From positions 1 through 64,000 of the IMG/VR virus record IMGVR_UViG_3300021091_000001: a DNA stretch of 64,000 bases, one strand, 5' to 3'. This DNA comes from a virus. Under the pieces are notes generated by a model. That model made no database searches. It was not told the origin of the DNA and saw only the letters and a program-made list of their open reading frames with translations. Of this stretch, positions 8,876 through 20,600 are shown one piece after another; within the stretch, counting starts at the first letter, position 1; each line of letters begins with the position of its first letter. The translations under genes were made by a program, and so were the position numbers.

Positions 8876-9659
8876 TTAGTTATTTAACTGGGATTCTAAG
8901 ACTTCTATTCTAGCACATAATTCTTGTATAGACCTTACAGAAAGAGCAACTATATCGACGTATCTATACATAGTTGGATACCATTCGGATATGTCATACG
9001 CACCGCCTGGTTGATCTGGTTTTATTTTTGTATTTTTTGGATGGTAATCAACAAGATCTTTACTAACTTCTTCTACTTCTTCTACTACAAAACCATATGA
9101 TCTAGATAAAGATTGGATATCTAGAGCTTGTTGTGTCCATCTTTTTCCAGTATTAGGATCTATAACCCAAAGCTCTCCAGTCTCTGGATCTGGATCACCT
9201 ATCTTAGCTCTATATTTTCTTGGTCTTAGTTTTTTGACTATATCTAATCCACTAACAATGTCTTCAATATTATCTTTCAATTCTCTTCTAGAAGTAATTT
9301 GAACAAGCCTGTATACATTTTGGCCTTGAATGAAATCTGTTCTTAAATTTGGAGTTGTAGAAGTAACTTGTGGCACATTTTGGGACCATCTATAAGTGAA
9401 ACCATTTTCAACTGTAACGTTCCTTGCTGTCATTGCTCCAGTAACAGACATATTTGCTCCAACATTAAGCGTACCATCGATTGTCGCCGTACCAGTTGAA
9501 GTTAGATTGCCCAACATATTAACACGAAATGGTGCGTTACTAAACGTTTGGTCACCTAAATAAATACCACTTGAATCAGCTTTAAATACACTATTACCAG
9601 AACCAATTAATACTGATCCATGGAATGTTCCTGTTGCTCCTTGTAAAGAACCGTTGAAA
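8876..9659 (-). CDS. Tail spike/fibre C-terminal part with S74-type chaperone domain (frame-split)
   Basis: Ends in an intramolecular chaperone domain of the peptidase S74 type: SRRELKDNIEDI, LRPRKYR and SYGFVVEEVEEV, then a final coiled coil. Such domains trimerise fibres and cut themselves off. Upstream are short beta repeats (NAPFRVNMLGNLTSTGTATIDG) that continue the repeat pattern of 9657-10985 in another frame. One extra T in the TTT at 9657-9659 separates the frames. Removing it gives NSDGSAVFNGSLQGATG. Confidence 0.7.
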
Positions 9660-10985
9660 TACTGCAGATCCATCGGAATTAAGTGCGACTGTGTTTACTC
9701 CACCAGTGTTATATATTTTTATACCAGTAGAATCTATTGAAAGGCGAGCACCTGAAGTGCCAGTATTAACATTTACGCTATTGAGATTAATTGTTCCAGT
9801 TGTAATTACTCCACCTGATATTGTGGTTACACCTGTTCCACCTAAATTATTTTTTACATCACCAGGAGAAACTTTTCCATTAGCAGTATTTTGCGCTGTA
9901 TCAATTGAACTATTAACTTGAGATGCAGTACGTGATCCTATTGTTACTGTTCCATCAATGACTAATTCATTTGTAGTTGCATTCCAATATAATTTATTTT
10001 TTAAAGAAAAATTTCCAGAAGAATCTACATAAAATGCTGTGTCTGCATTAGCGTAATTTCCAGTTCCTATATATATCTTATTAGTTCCGGCATTAATTCC
10101 TGCTATTGTTCCACCAGTTTGTGTTGCATTTGTTATGACTTGACCTGTTGTGGTTAAATTTGCGCCATCCCATTGAATGAATTTTGTTCCAGTTCCAGCA
10201 AAGAAGTTTCCGGTATTTGAAACTCTAAATGGAGCAGTTGCTTTATTCGCTACAGCAGCTCCCAGCCACATGTTTCCATCGATATCAACATGAAAAGAAC
10301 TTGTGTCATCTCCACCAATATCCAATTGAGATCTTATTGTTAACTGATTAAATTCAGCGTTTCCAACACCATCTATCTTCCACCCTTCAGATCCAGTAGA
10401 ATAATTTGAAGACTTTATGATAGATGTTGCTCCAGCTAATGTAATTGTATGTGCACCTATTGTTCCTGAAGTTATTTTAGATGCTGTAAGATTATTTATA
10501 TATTGATCTTGAATCAATGGAGTATCGCCAGAACCAACCAACGGATAAACCCAAGCCCCCCTTGTTCCTGCGGTACTTACTGTTCTTACGGTTCCCCAAT
10601 ATGCTGTATTGACAGACGAAGTTGAGTTTTCAACAGACACGGTAAAAACATTAGCTTTTGCTGTACCAGAAATTAGGTCTCCATTTGTTGCGGTTTTTTG
10701 GTTGACCAAAGTTCCTGTACCGGCAGAGTTATCATAGAGTCTATACTCAAAGTAATCTAGATCTATATCATTAACTGGATCAAATGCAAACATGACTGTT
10801 TCAAAGTTTGCGGCCAAAGTCAATCCAGTAATATTAGACGGATTTCCAACTGCAGATGGAGTCTTGACTCTAATTGCTTCTGGTAATTCATCTAATGCTG
10901 AAATTTCTACATTCTTTGGTTTGAGCGTAAATAAATAGTTGGAATCTGGGTTTAGTCCGCTAATTGTCTTTTTGATCTTTGCCAT
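9657..10985 (-). CDS. Tail fibre/spike N-terminal and shaft part (frame-split)
   Basis: About 443 residues from ATG 10985. It begins with a fibronectin-III-like region (ISGLNPDSNYLFTLKPKNVEISALDELPEAIRVKTPS), then repeated beta units such as AEFNQLTIRSQLDIGG and APFRVSNTGNFFAGTG that occur again in the downstream frame. The chaperone end is in the other frame (8876-9659). Together they would make a fibre of about 700 residues, a normal size. The downstream frame after the shift shows no family features and ends about 60 bases later. Confidence 0.7.
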
Positions 10986-11959
10986 TATCTGATAACTCCC
11001 GTTGAAGTAAACACAATGCTTGTGTCTATTTGTTCTTTGTCAAAGTAGAGGTCATAATTTTTACTAAAAGAATATTTCGTTATAGACATTTCTGTACTTC
11101 CTGAAGATTGATTTTTTGAAGATAAAAGTTCTATCTCAAAAGAAAATGTTCCATAACAATCATCATAAGAATTTAAATTTATAACGGATGAATTTGTTTT
11201 GAGATTAATATTAAATATTTCTGTATCTAAAACTTGATTAACAGAATACATATCAATATTTTTTTGTGTATACACAACAGACTGTCCAGATGATGTGGCA
11301 GACGTCTTAATTATTTTTATGTTTATTTGACCTTTGTCTGGACCTTTGTCTGCAAATATTTTTAATCGTGGACCGTCAAATGTTCCAAGAATTTTTGCTC
11401 CTGGCTTATTTGTTTTGCCATCTGACCATATTTCTGAATCTCCAAAATATGAAAGTTTTGCAATGCGAATATTGGAATTTTTATTAACTAAATGAGAATA
11501 GTAATCAACAACATTGACTCCTGAACCAGAAGTTGTTCCCATATAATTTGAACCACCAGGATTTGCAGTTCTTATATAGTTTCCGCTAGATAACTGAATG
11601 TATTGAGCATTATCTGAATGGTAATAAATGTAATACGCACCTTCTGGTCTTGAACCAGAACTTACATCCGTTAATGATTTGAAGTAAAGATTTTCTTCTA
11701 AATCTATATAAGAATAAGTAGGAGTTTTTGTTGTAGCCGTTTCATATACAACTATAAAAGCATCTTGATCAAAAGAAACATTAATCGATTGACCAACATT
11801 AAAATATAATTGCCCTATATTAAGATCTGTTAGAGGACAATGAATCCAGTCTCCTGCTTTAAGGTTATCAGACAAAGATGGAAATACTATAAGCCTCCTC
11901 ACGGGAGGAGTAACAGAAGTCGCCAATGTTCCATCTGTATAATAATTAAACCAATTCAT
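10985..11959 (-). CDS. Putative tail/baseplate protein
   Basis: 324 residues, beta-rich (many S/T/N/Y), no recognised family. Its stop overlaps the fibre start by one base (TAATG type coupling). The gene lies between two fibre or receptor-binding candidates. A structural role in the tail tip is inferred from position only. Confidence 0.5.
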   Translation of the reverse strand: MNWFNYYTDGTLATSVTPPVRRLIVFPSLSDNLKAGDWIHCPLTDLNIGQLYFNVGQSINVSFDQDAFIVVYETATTKTPTYSYIDLEENLYFKSLTDVSSGSRPEGAYYIYYHSDNAQYIQLSSGNYIRTANPGGSNYMGTTSGSGVNVVDYYSHLVNKNSNIRIAKLSYFGDSEIWSDGKTNKPGAKILGTFDGPRLKIFADKGPDKGQINIKIIKTSATSSGQSVVYTQKNIDMYSVNQVLDTEIFNINLKTNSSVINLNSYDDCYGTFSFEIELLSSKNQSSGSTEMSITKYSFSKNYDLYFDKEQIDTSIVFTSTGVIR

Positions 11960-11961
11960 AA

Positions 11962-13530
11962 TTATAACTCTTTATATAATATTTCAAAATCGTAAGCATT
12001 TAGTTTATCATCTTCTATGTCTATTTCAAATACAGCAGAATATTCATGAACTCCACCTATTTTAAGTGTAGATTGAAATCCAGTTAAAACAATATTAGAA
12101 TATGGTTTTTCATTTGTCGATTCGTAATAACTTGATCTAGCAGAAGAGTAGTCTATTGAGTCGGCACTAATCGGAGAACTTCCATCTTGGAAATTATGAC
12201 TATGATTTACAAAATCAATTCCACCTATTTTAGTTCCACTTTCGATATATATGTCTCCAGTAATTTTTCCTCCACTTGCTTTTATATATTGCGGATGAGG
12301 ATCTCCATCTAAATCGTCTAAATCATTATGTGATGATCTTAGGCTTTCTCTCTTTGATGAATCTACATCAATGAACTCAAATATTGATGTTATTTTATCT
12401 ACATCTTCTTTTATAGGAAAAGATAGTGGCTTAACTCTAGAGAAACCTTTCTCTTCTAGGTTTATAATAAAATTAATATATCTTCTATTTAATCTAAATA
12501 ATTCTACTAAAGCCGACAATCTTTTACCAACAGTTATTCTTCTTTCAACTAAATCTGTTGTAACTGAACCCAAATTTCCGGTAATCGCATTGCTTGCAAT
12601 AAACATTTCTCCGACTAACATCGGAGCGTTTCTTGAAAGATTTGATGTATTTATATCCAACATTAATGGCTCTACTAATTTAGACTTAAAAGTTAGTGCT
12701 GGCATTAGGTAGTTGTCATAAAATGCTGGAGCAACGTCGACAGAGTCTCTCTTAATTAGAGCTGACACTGACAATATCTCAGATACTACAGAATTTACTC
12801 TGAGCGAAAAAAATGCTTGAAATTGAGCGGCTTGCTTTTTAGAGATTTGATCCAATTCGGATTGGGGGAGAGATATTGATTTTGATGTGATTTCTGCGGC
12901 AAATTGTTTCGAATAGTGCGTAACTGCCTTTGACCAATCTGCGAGGTGTTTTGCAATCTCCCCTTCTGTTTCATCCCTATAATCCTCCCCTAAATAATAT
13001 GTGACAATATTTTTAATAATTAAAACTTCTTTATGCAGATACTCAAGAACCTTTTTAAGATGTAATAAATATCCATAACTTGTATGTCCTATCGCTAACT
13101 CATATTGTTTTATAAATTCTCTACAAGCTCTACATTGATGTTTATTTGCAAAAAGATATTCTTCATAACAAATGAAATTTGGAGCAGTTGTATCTATAAT
13201 TTGATTTGAATGTTTAATTGCATCTTTCCAAACAGCCCCATGTGCAGTCTCTAAATTTATGTTTACATATGGATTTATGTTAACCATATGTAGATTGTCA
13301 TCTATCTCTATAGATAGTTTTTTTAGTATTTGCTCACATTCAAAAACATATGATCTAATATTTAATATCGTAGAATGAGATAAGTGATTATTATATTTGT
13401 TTTCATTTCCAATTATTCTGTTATATTCTGTTGATCTTTTCTCAACCGAGTTAAGAGAAGAAACATCAGAGTATGGGTCAGCAAAAACATTTTCTACTGC
13501 GTTAGATCTACCCAATCCATAGTTAGCCAT
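11962..13530 (-). CDS. Large tail-tip protein with receptor-binding-type motif
   Basis: 522 residues. The first 400 are mostly helical with coiled-coil patterning. They are followed by HNDLDDLDGDPHPQYIKASGGKITGDI, where the DPHPQY element is a hallmark of phage fibre and baseplate attachment segments. The C-terminus is beta-rich. It sits directly after the terminase gene. Likely a baseplate or fibre-connecting protein; not matched to a named family. Confidence 0.55.
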   Translation of the reverse strand: MANYGLGRSNAVENVFADPYSDVSSLNSVEKRSTEYNRIIGNENKYNNHLSHSTILNIRSYVFECEQILKKLSIEIDDNLHMVNINPYVNINLETAHGAVWKDAIKHSNQIIDTTAPNFICYEEYLFANKHQCRACREFIKQYELAIGHTSYGYLLHLKKVLEYLHKEVLIIKNIVTYYLGEDYRDETEGEIAKHLADWSKAVTHYSKQFAAEITSKSISLPQSELDQISKKQAAQFQAFFSLRVNSVVSEILSVSALIKRDSVDVAPAFYDNYLMPALTFKSKLVEPLMLDINTSNLSRNAPMLVGEMFIASNAITGNLGSVTTDLVERRITVGKRLSALVELFRLNRRYINFIINLEEKGFSRVKPLSFPIKEDVDKITSIFEFIDVDSSKRESLRSSHNDLDDLDGDPHPQYIKASGGKITGDIYIESGTKIGGIDFVNHSHNFQDGSSPISADSIDYSSARSSYYESTNEKPYSNIVLTGFQSTLKIGGVHEYSAVFEIDIEDDKLNAYDFEILYKEL

Positions 13531-13533
13531 ATC

Positions 13534-15132
13534 TTAAAATACTTTCCTTTTTAGAGGAGCATTGGCTCTTCTATTAAAACTTGTTTTGAATGATTTTTTA
13601 ACAGATAAATTTTTTGTTCTACTTTTTTCAACAGATGTTGAGTCTTCTTTATCATCTGACTCTTTGCTTCCTGGCATAAAGAATGTGTTAGAGAAACTGC
13701 TAGTTTTATTTGTAAACTTTGCTTTGTGTAAATCATTATAGTTTTCAGTAATAGATAAAAGAGCAAGAATCAAACCATCATGAGCATGGTCTTGCGCAGA
13801 ACCTCCTGCTTCAAATACTGGCCTTCCAGTTTGAGTTGTTCTCACTACAACATAGGAAATTAACTGCATATAAAGCTCATCATCTTTTTCCGGAATTAGT
13901 AAAAGTTCTTTTTCCAAATACTGACGAAGATTATCAACCATATATGGTTTTATTTCTTTCTTTATTATTTGTTTTGTATATGGGTCTCTAATATCAATAG
14001 TCTCAGCAAAACTGACTCCCTTAACTTTATTCTTGAGTCCAGATATAGGATTTTCTACTCCATACTTATGAAGAAGCTCTACTTGGACCTCACCAAAACC
14101 TCTATCTACATAAATGTGTTTTGGCTGAAAAATATCATTAAGTTCAACTATTCTAGAAACAGCTTTAGTCAAAGTATATTCTGATTTCTCTATTTCTTGT
14201 CTATATGCGAGTCTAACTCTATTTCTAAATCTTTCTTCTTCATAAGAATCAGAACAAGCTTCTAGCATAACTATATTTGTTCCTGCTCCGTATTTATCCC
14301 AGTCAACTCCCATAACAAAAAAGCTTCTTGCAGAAGTTATTTCTGGTATATAGTTCCATGATGGTTCTATAAATGCTTTATCTACATACTTTCTGGGATA
14401 TACACCTTCTGCATCTTCGCCCCAATCAGCTTCAATTTCATGTCGATATCCTATCTCAGAATATTGTTCTCTAAATTCGTCTTCTTGATCTTTGGAAAAG
14501 TATGGATTACAATATGATGGAAACCAGAACTCCTTGAATCTTGTGCTTCTGCACCATTCCCAAAATCTTTCTCTTCTACCTGTTGGAGTAGATGCGCCTA
14601 TCAAAACTTTATCGGATTGATCTTCTGCGGTTTTCTGCAACATTGCGTATAGTGCATCAAGATCGTCAGCGTGCATGTAGTCCATTTCATCAAGAACAAT
14701 TACGTGTGCTTCTTGACCTCTAGCAACGTCAGATTTTCCGCCAGAACGCATACCAGATGTGAAGAATCTAATTGTCGATCCATTTGTGAATTGAATCATA
14801 AATTGTGGAGATGTAACTTTTCTTATAATTGAGTTCATTACAATTTCATTTTTAGAAGCAAGTCTAAGTATCTCTTGATATATTAGTTCTACGTGAGATT
14901 TCATTGGCGCAATAACAAGACATTTTCCATCTTTATGAGTATAGCTGTAATGCAGCAAATAAATTGCCATACTAAAAGTCTTACCTAAACGACGACCAGC
15001 TCTAAGAACTTTTCTTAATGAAGGATCCCTTAAAATGAGAGTTTGATATACTCTTGTTTCTGCACCGAGAAATTGTTTTGCCCAAACACACGGATCTTTG
15101 GCTACATGTATTTGCCTTTGTTGTTCAGCAGA
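13534..15132 (-). CDS. Large terminase, ATPase and nuclease part (frame-split)
   Basis: Packages DNA into the prohead. In register, the frame reads EQQRQIHVAKDPCVWAKQFLG, then Walker A GRRLGKT, Walker B VIVLDEMD, motif III region GASTPTG, and a C-terminal RNase-H-like nuclease with MGVDWD, VDRGFGE and HAHDGLILALL as candidate metal-binding acidic sites. There is no ATG before the Walker A region in this frame. The N-terminus lies in another frame at 15125-15403. Deleting one T of TTT (15131-15134 region) fuses them as LLDMRHSAEQQ. Confidence 0.8.
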   Translation of the reverse strand, partial: SAEQQRQIHVAKDPCVWAKQFLGAETRVYQTLILRDPSLRKVLRAGRRLGKTFSMAIYLLHYSYTHKDGKCLVIAPMKSHVELIYQEILRLASKNEIVMNSIIRKVTSPQFMIQFTNGSTIRFFTSGMRSGGKSDVARGQEAHVIVLDEMDYMHADDLDALYAMLQKTAEDQSDKVLIGASTPTGRRERFWEWCRSTRFKEFWFPSYCNPYFSKDQEDEFREQYSEIGYRHEIEADWGEDAEGVYPRKYVDKAFIEPSWNYIPEITSARSFFVMGVDWDKYGAGTNIVMLEACSDSYEEERFRNRVRLAYRQEIEKSEYTLTKAVSRIVELNDIFQPKHIYVDRGFGEVQVELLHKYGVENPISGLKNKVKGVSFAETIDIRDPYTKQIIKKEIKPYMVDNLRQYLEKELLLIPEKDDELYMQLISYVVVRTTQTGRPVFEAGGSAQDHAHDGLILALLSITENYNDLHKAKFTNKTSSFSNTFFMPGSKESDDKEDSTSVEKSRTKNLSVKKSFKTSFNRRANAPLKRKVF

Positions 15133-15403
15133 AATGCCGCATGTCTAAAAGTTCGAAGTCTAATTCAAATGGTTCATCAACCAATAAAGATAACTCTCTA
15201 TTAGTTAGAGGCCTATTATCTATAATTGATCCATCTGCCCAAGCAAGGTGTTTTAATTTATTTTCAAACACCCATTCAATTCTATTAATTTGTTTAATAG
15301 CTTCAATATCTTGAGCTCTTATTATTTCTAATAAATCTTCTCTAGATAACTTTTCTAAGTCTTGTCTAAACTTTTTTGTTTTATTAATAATAGATGTATT
15401 CAT
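15125..15403 (-). CDS. Large terminase, N-terminal fragment (frame-split)
   Basis: 92 residues: MNTSIINKTKKFRQDLEKLSREDL ... NRELSLLVDEPFELDFELLDMRHFC, ending at TGA 15127-15125. It carries no catalytic motif itself. Large terminases normally have such an N-terminal helical arm ahead of DPxxWAKxFLG and Walker A, and that continuation is present in the overlapping frame. It could alternatively be a small separate protein, but the terminase part has no start codon of its own. Confidence 0.6.
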   Translation of the reverse strand: MNTSIINKTKKFRQDLEKLSREDLLEIIRAQDIEAIKQINRIEWVFENKLKHLAWADGSIIDNRPLTNRELSLLVDEPFELDFELLDMRHFC

Positions 15404-15405
15404 AA

Positions 15406-16938
15406 TTATCCAAAATGAGCTGCCAACATTGAACTTTCAGATCCCAACACTGATCTTGCGTTAAGTCTTGAGTTTTGAATTGCCATAACTCCTCTAGCCC
15501 TTGAAGTTGCAGCTACTTCATTGTCTTTAAATCCTGCTCCAAATAAAGGCTTGTTAATACTGCCCTGAAAAGATTTTAGCGCATCTTTGCCAGTATTTAC
15601 ACCTCCCATCATTAATTTTCCAAGACCTTTTCCAACATCATAAGCTAATGATGCCCAACCATAAACACTGAATGCTTTTCCTGCAGCTTTGCCGTATGTA
15701 GACAGATATGTTCCACCAAGCCTAGCTGCTAAACCTTTTTCTCCAGCTCCATAAGCTTTAATTGCCAAAGATTTTGTAGCAGCTCTGATTGATTTTACAT
15801 CCCCAGTTTTTAAAAGAGCAGCGGCATCATCTGCATATGTCGATAAAGGATTAATAATACTTGCTGCTTCACTGGAGAATAAAGCACCAGTTGCTGCATT
15901 AACTGACATCTTTGTTTTTTCAAGACCTTGTGCAATGCCTTTGCCAACTCTTGCAAGAGTTTCAGCAGAAGCTTTTGGTCCAGCTCCCTGCATAACTCCC
16001 AAGAATTTAAAAACATTTTCGCCCATCACTCCGCCAGTCATTCTGGCAATAGCTTCAAATCTGCCCATCCCCGCTACATCTGCAACGCTAGTAAGACCCC
16101 TTGCTCTCATGATGTCGTCTGCATAGGAAGCTGTTAATCCAATTGTGTCTTTTTGACCTGGAAATAATTTTGCAAACTTAGCTGTAGCTTCAAATTGTGC
16201 AGATTGTTTTGATACTTTTAATATATTTTCATCTAGTCTAGATAACTTAGCTGCGGCAGCATCGCCTCTTCTAACGGCTCTTGCTTGTGCTCTAGTTCTT
16301 GCTGCTTCTTGAGGTACTCTCGTTCTTATATCTGCTGCTCTTTGAACTGCAGATTCATAAGCTGTAGCTTTATTGAATGTATTTAGTCTTCCTAACACTC
16401 CACCAGCATAAAGTGGTTTACCTGGATTTGCTTCTAAATCAGCTTTAAATCTATGCCTTATACTTTCTGGAATTCTTCCTGAAGATTTTTCGCCCATAAG
16501 CTTATTAAGTATAAATGATACTCCCTGAAATGGAGTATAGGGTGTTGATCTATCTCCTGCAATACCTGTTAATCTAGCAACGCTGTCAAATCTAAATGGA
16601 TTTGCTACAGCTGCTACTCTAGGTTTCATTTTTTTCGCAGCATACTTTCCAAATATACTTTTACCTAATGCAAACTCGTCTGCATTTTGGGCGACATTAC
16701 CAACGTATGCACCTGTTCTTCTTCCTAGTGCAGATCTAATTCCAGATGCACCTTCTGCGACATCTAGATAACCACCTCTGAACATGGTGCTTGCATATTT
16801 ACTAGCGTTTACAGCTGCCATTTGAGTTGCAGATGGCAGTGCGCTTAGAGCTCTTAATGGCAAAGGTAATTCAACTTCTGGAGCCATTTGAGATGACATT
16901 AATGGGTCAACAGTGTAAGAAGAACCATCAGCTGGCAT
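15406..16938 (-). CDS. Alanine-rich inner-virion protein candidate
   Basis: 510 residues, rich in Ala, Arg, Gly and Ser with many amphipathic helices and a net positive charge (QEAARTRAQARAVRRGDAAAAKLSR). A hydrophobic stretch (AFSVYGWASLAYDVGKGLGKLMMGGV) lies near residue 430. The start overlaps the upstream stop (TAATG). Composition and location beside glycine-rich and giant virion genes fit an internal virion or tape-measure-like protein. No family recognised. Confidence 0.5.
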   Translation of the reverse strand: MPADGSSYTVDPLMSSQMAPEVELPLPLRALSALPSATQMAAVNASKYASTMFRGGYLDVAEGASGIRSALGRRTGAYVGNVAQNADEFALGKSIFGKYAAKKMKPRVAAVANPFRFDSVARLTGIAGDRSTPYTPFQGVSFILNKLMGEKSSGRIPESIRHRFKADLEANPGKPLYAGGVLGRLNTFNKATAYESAVQRAADIRTRVPQEAARTRAQARAVRRGDAAAAKLSRLDENILKVSKQSAQFEATAKFAKLFPGQKDTIGLTASYADDIMRARGLTSVADVAGMGRFEAIARMTGGVMGENVFKFLGVMQGAGPKASAETLARVGKGIAQGLEKTKMSVNAATGALFSSEAASIINPLSTYADDAAALLKTGDVKSIRAATKSLAIKAYGAGEKGLAARLGGTYLSTYGKAAGKAFSVYGWASLAYDVGKGLGKLMMGGVNTGKDALKSFQGSINKPLFGAGFKDNEVAATSRARGVMAIQNSRLNARSVLGSESSMLAAHFG

Positions 16939-17150
16939 TAGTATCCACCTCTTCTTGTATTATACGCTCCTAAAACTATATCTCCACTAGCATTTAATCT
17001 TTCAGCTGTTAACATTGAAGAATTATAAAAAGGAGACTGACTAATGATTTGTTGATTTTCTTGTGCAGACCTGCGAGCAAAATCGATTGATCCATAAACT
17101 CCCGTAATTCCACCAAGAACTCCACCCACCATTGCACCTAATCCTGTTTT
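16938..17150 (-). CDS. Glycine-rich virion protein, C-terminal part (frame-split)
   Basis: Reads GLGAMVGGVLGGITGVYGSIDFARRSAQENQQ ... NTRRGGY in the frame after an eight-A run (T8 at 17147-17154 on the plus strand). With seven bases in the run it continues the upstream frame as LRKKTGLGAMVGGVLGG. The glycine-zipper pattern suggests a membrane-inserting or membrane-penetrating segment. Its stop overlaps the next start. Confidence 0.55.
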   Translation of the reverse strand, partial: KTGLGAMVGGVLGGITGVYGSIDFARRSAQENQQIISQSPFYNSSMLTAERLNASGDIVLGAYNTRRGGY

Positions 17151-17610
17151 TTTTCCGAAGTTTAGCTCCTAACAGAGCACCTGCTCCAGCACCAATAACA
17201 CTAGATCCCACTGCTGCCCTTAATGGATTGGGTGCTCCATAAAATCTATATGGATTAGAGCCTCTTGCTAAGCCACCAATTGGCCCATCAAGAGTTCCTC
17301 CAGCCAATATGCTGCCAGTTAAATCAGTTCCAAGCACTGCTCTATCTGCATTTGGATCATCGAATGCAACATCCATTGCTGCTTTAATAGTTGGCTGAGC
17401 AGTTTCTTTATACATGCCTGCCATCATTAATCCACCAAGTCCTGCTCCGACAGCGATTCTTCTTCCTCGTGAGCCTGGTATAGATTCAGTAAAAGTAGAC
17501 ATTGCTCTACCAATGGCAGTTCCAGCAGAACTAGAGGTTGCTTGCCTTGCAGCTTGACTAAGACTTCGAGAGCTTGCTAATAGTTTTCCTAAATTTTCTA
17601 ATACTGCCAT
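17147..17610 (-). CDS. Glycine-rich virion protein, N-terminal part (frame-split)
   Basis: About 150 residues up to LGAKLRKK. It has hydrophobic glycine-rich segments (AVGAGLGGLMMAGMY, SSVIGAGAGALLGAKL). The apparent continuation in this frame (NRIRCNGGWSSWW...) is low-quality, cysteine/tryptophan-rich sequence. The other frame continues the glycine-zipper pattern, so an extra A in the run is likely. Probably a small virion or ejection protein; function not known. Confidence 0.55.
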
Positions 17611-17612
17611 TT

Positions 17613-20600
17613 TTATCTTCCGTATAAATAATCGTATTTATTTGGGCCCATTTTTGTGTGTCCAATTTTATTTCTATCTAAATTTCCGACAACTCCAGCA
17701 GTAACAAGTGGATCTCTTCTTGCGCTATAAATTTGTTTGTCTGCTTGAATGTCATCGTTAGCTTCTTGAACCAGTCCAGTATCTTCATACGGTTGCTGAT
17801 TCATAACCTCGTTGAACATTTCGTTTTTTCTATTTCTTCTTGCTATATAGTAACCCGCACTAAAAGCTGCTACACCTAGTGCTGCAACAGCCATTTTTGG
17901 CTTATGTTTAGTAATAAAGTTAACTATTGATTCATCTCTTAAAGTTCTATTTCTAAATATAGATGTACCACGTATTCCAGTATCTACTCTTGCTCTAGAA
18001 AAGTTAGTTTCTAAATTTCTTCTAAATTCTGGATTTTCTTCGGCTTCTCTTACAATGGATAAAAATGTTTCGTATTGTCCACCAACCATCTGTGATCTTG
18101 CTGCCGCATGTAGCGCTGGATTTTCTGCTTCAAGAACTTGTTCAGCTGCTGTACTAATAGAAGCAGTAACAGCATTATACTGTTCTCCCATTTCATTAAC
18201 CTGAAATAAGAACCCTCTTCTCACAGGTTCAACATCGTTAGTTATGGAACCTCCAAGTCTTCTTAGGAGTGCAGTTACACCTTGTGCTGGAGCTCCTTCT
18301 ATGAATCCCGAAACTGGACCACTTCTCACAAATGTGTCTGTAAGTTTATCGACAAGTTCATCAGCGCTTATTTGAGCAGCATCTGCTATGGTTCCAGAAG
18401 AAGATGACTTAAGAATATTTTTAATCGCTATTGCTTCCAATTCATCTCCAGCAAGACCTGACTTAACCATTTCTTCTGTGGTTTTGCCTGCGTTTTGTCT
18501 CCAAACTTCAACAATACTTTCTGCTAATTCTTGTGCTTTTGACCTTTGCATTTGTCCAGATCCAAGAACCAAGTTAACTCTATCCTTTCCATCAACAATA
18601 GAAAAATGTGCCTTGTCTAAACCAATATCACTAAAAAATGTATCACCTTTAATTCTTTTAATTTCTTCTGTTAACTTTGCAGACATCATTGGCTTTGATA
18701 CGACTTCGCTATCTGTTGTTAATATTCTTGTGGTTTCTTGAGCTCTAGTAAATACTACTCCGAGTTCAGAAGCTTGCCTTGCAATTTTTTGTCCTCTCAA
18801 AGCCATCGATTTTACTCTCTCAACATCTGTTGGCAGAATATCTCCAGGAGATATCAATCCTGCTCTTCTTAAAATTTGAGTTGGAAGAGTAGTTGTTTGA
18901 GAAACTTCATCAACTGCATCTACTACTGGTCTTGCTAATGAATCTCTAGGAACAGTAAAAGGAATTTCAGAAGTAAGAGTAGAAGCTGCAACAAAGCTTC
19001 CTCTCATTGATGGATCTAAGAAACCAAGACCAGCTCCACCAGAATGAAGTGATCTAAAAGCTTGAGTAACTAGATTTTCTGGAATTGGATCATATCTATC
19101 AGCCATTGACCTAGTGAGTGCCAAGTCTCCTCTTGAGATAATTTCAGGTCTTTCTGCCAAATATGGAAAACCAATAGTTTGTCTAGTAGTTAATAAAGAT
19201 CCTAGGAATTCTTTTTGTTGCGTAGCATCTAACGCTGATACATTGACAAATGGAACTCTTGATGTTACAGATGTAGCATTTGCAGTAACAACGGGACTTA
19301 TTGTTGAAGTTGTAGATACATAATCTAACATTCTTCTCATTTGAGAAGCTTCTGCATAACTAATTCCGGATGTCAACATTCTATCAACTGGTGCTGATCC
19401 TCCAGGTTGTAATGCAGTCAATTCTTGATGTAGAACAGTTCTTATTTTCATCTCAGCAAGTTGTGTTCTTATTGGAGATACTTGTCCTGCTTTAGAACCT
19501 CTTAAAAAACTTTCCTCATACATGCCAGTTTCTGCATTGAATGCAATCATTGCATCGCCGCCTTGAGATGAAACTCTTACTCCTTGAAGAGTTCCTTTAC
19601 CACTTGGACTAATCATGAATCTTAATAAATTATCTGACATTTGATTAACATCTACTATGTTTGCAGTAGAAAAAGGCGCAACTGATCTTGCTATAGTTTG
19701 TCTAATACCCCTAAGGATCGGGTCCTGTACGTGTCCAGCACCTAAGAGATCTAAGCTCTGATCATTAATTCTTCTAAGCAATTCTCCAGAAAAATATTGG
19801 TCAATTTCGGAAATGTGAGTACCTCTTTGTAGAGCATCTATAACCTTTGAGGCCTCAGTGTTTCCTTGATCTGCAGAATCTTTTATTAATTCCAACATGT
19901 TTGTTGACAAAAGAAGGTTCTCCATTGACCTTGGTTTAACACCCTCTCCAAGAAGCCCTCCTTTAGCTATAGTTTCTGGAGCAAGTAAGTTTGTTCTCAC
20001 AAAATCTATTGCTCTCTCAGTATCTTGGAGATCAATTCCAGATTGACGTAATCTTTCTATAAGTTTACCTTGCAAATATTGACCAGAAATTTGCGTCATA
20101 TCAATAATTTTTCCATTGTTTAATTTTGATATTACTTTAGATACTAATTCATCTGCGCCATCGATATCACTGAATTCCTGTAGTTGAGCTATACTTTGAA
20201 CAACTTTTGGAATATCAAATGCTCCAACATTATTTCCAACAATATAAACATCATCTTGCGCCATGAAATTAAACAACTTAAAATATGAATCTGCTGCTTG
20301 TCTTCTTTGTAGTGGGTCAGATAAATCAAATATGTCGTCAATGTTTTCAGTTAACAAAGATCGAGCTTCTTTGCGTGCTATTTCCGTTCCTAGTCTTGTT
20401 CCTTGACCAGTTGATCTACTTACCACTAGATTTTGCATTTCTGGAGCAATTAAATGAAATCCTACTCTTCCAGAAGGATCAGCAGACATTCCTGCAATAC
20501 TTGTTGCTACAGATGTTCCAGGAAGATGAGAATCATACATTTGACCAGAAAGAGATCTAGCTATATCATCAGTTCCTACTCCAGTAGTTTCTATGTCGAG

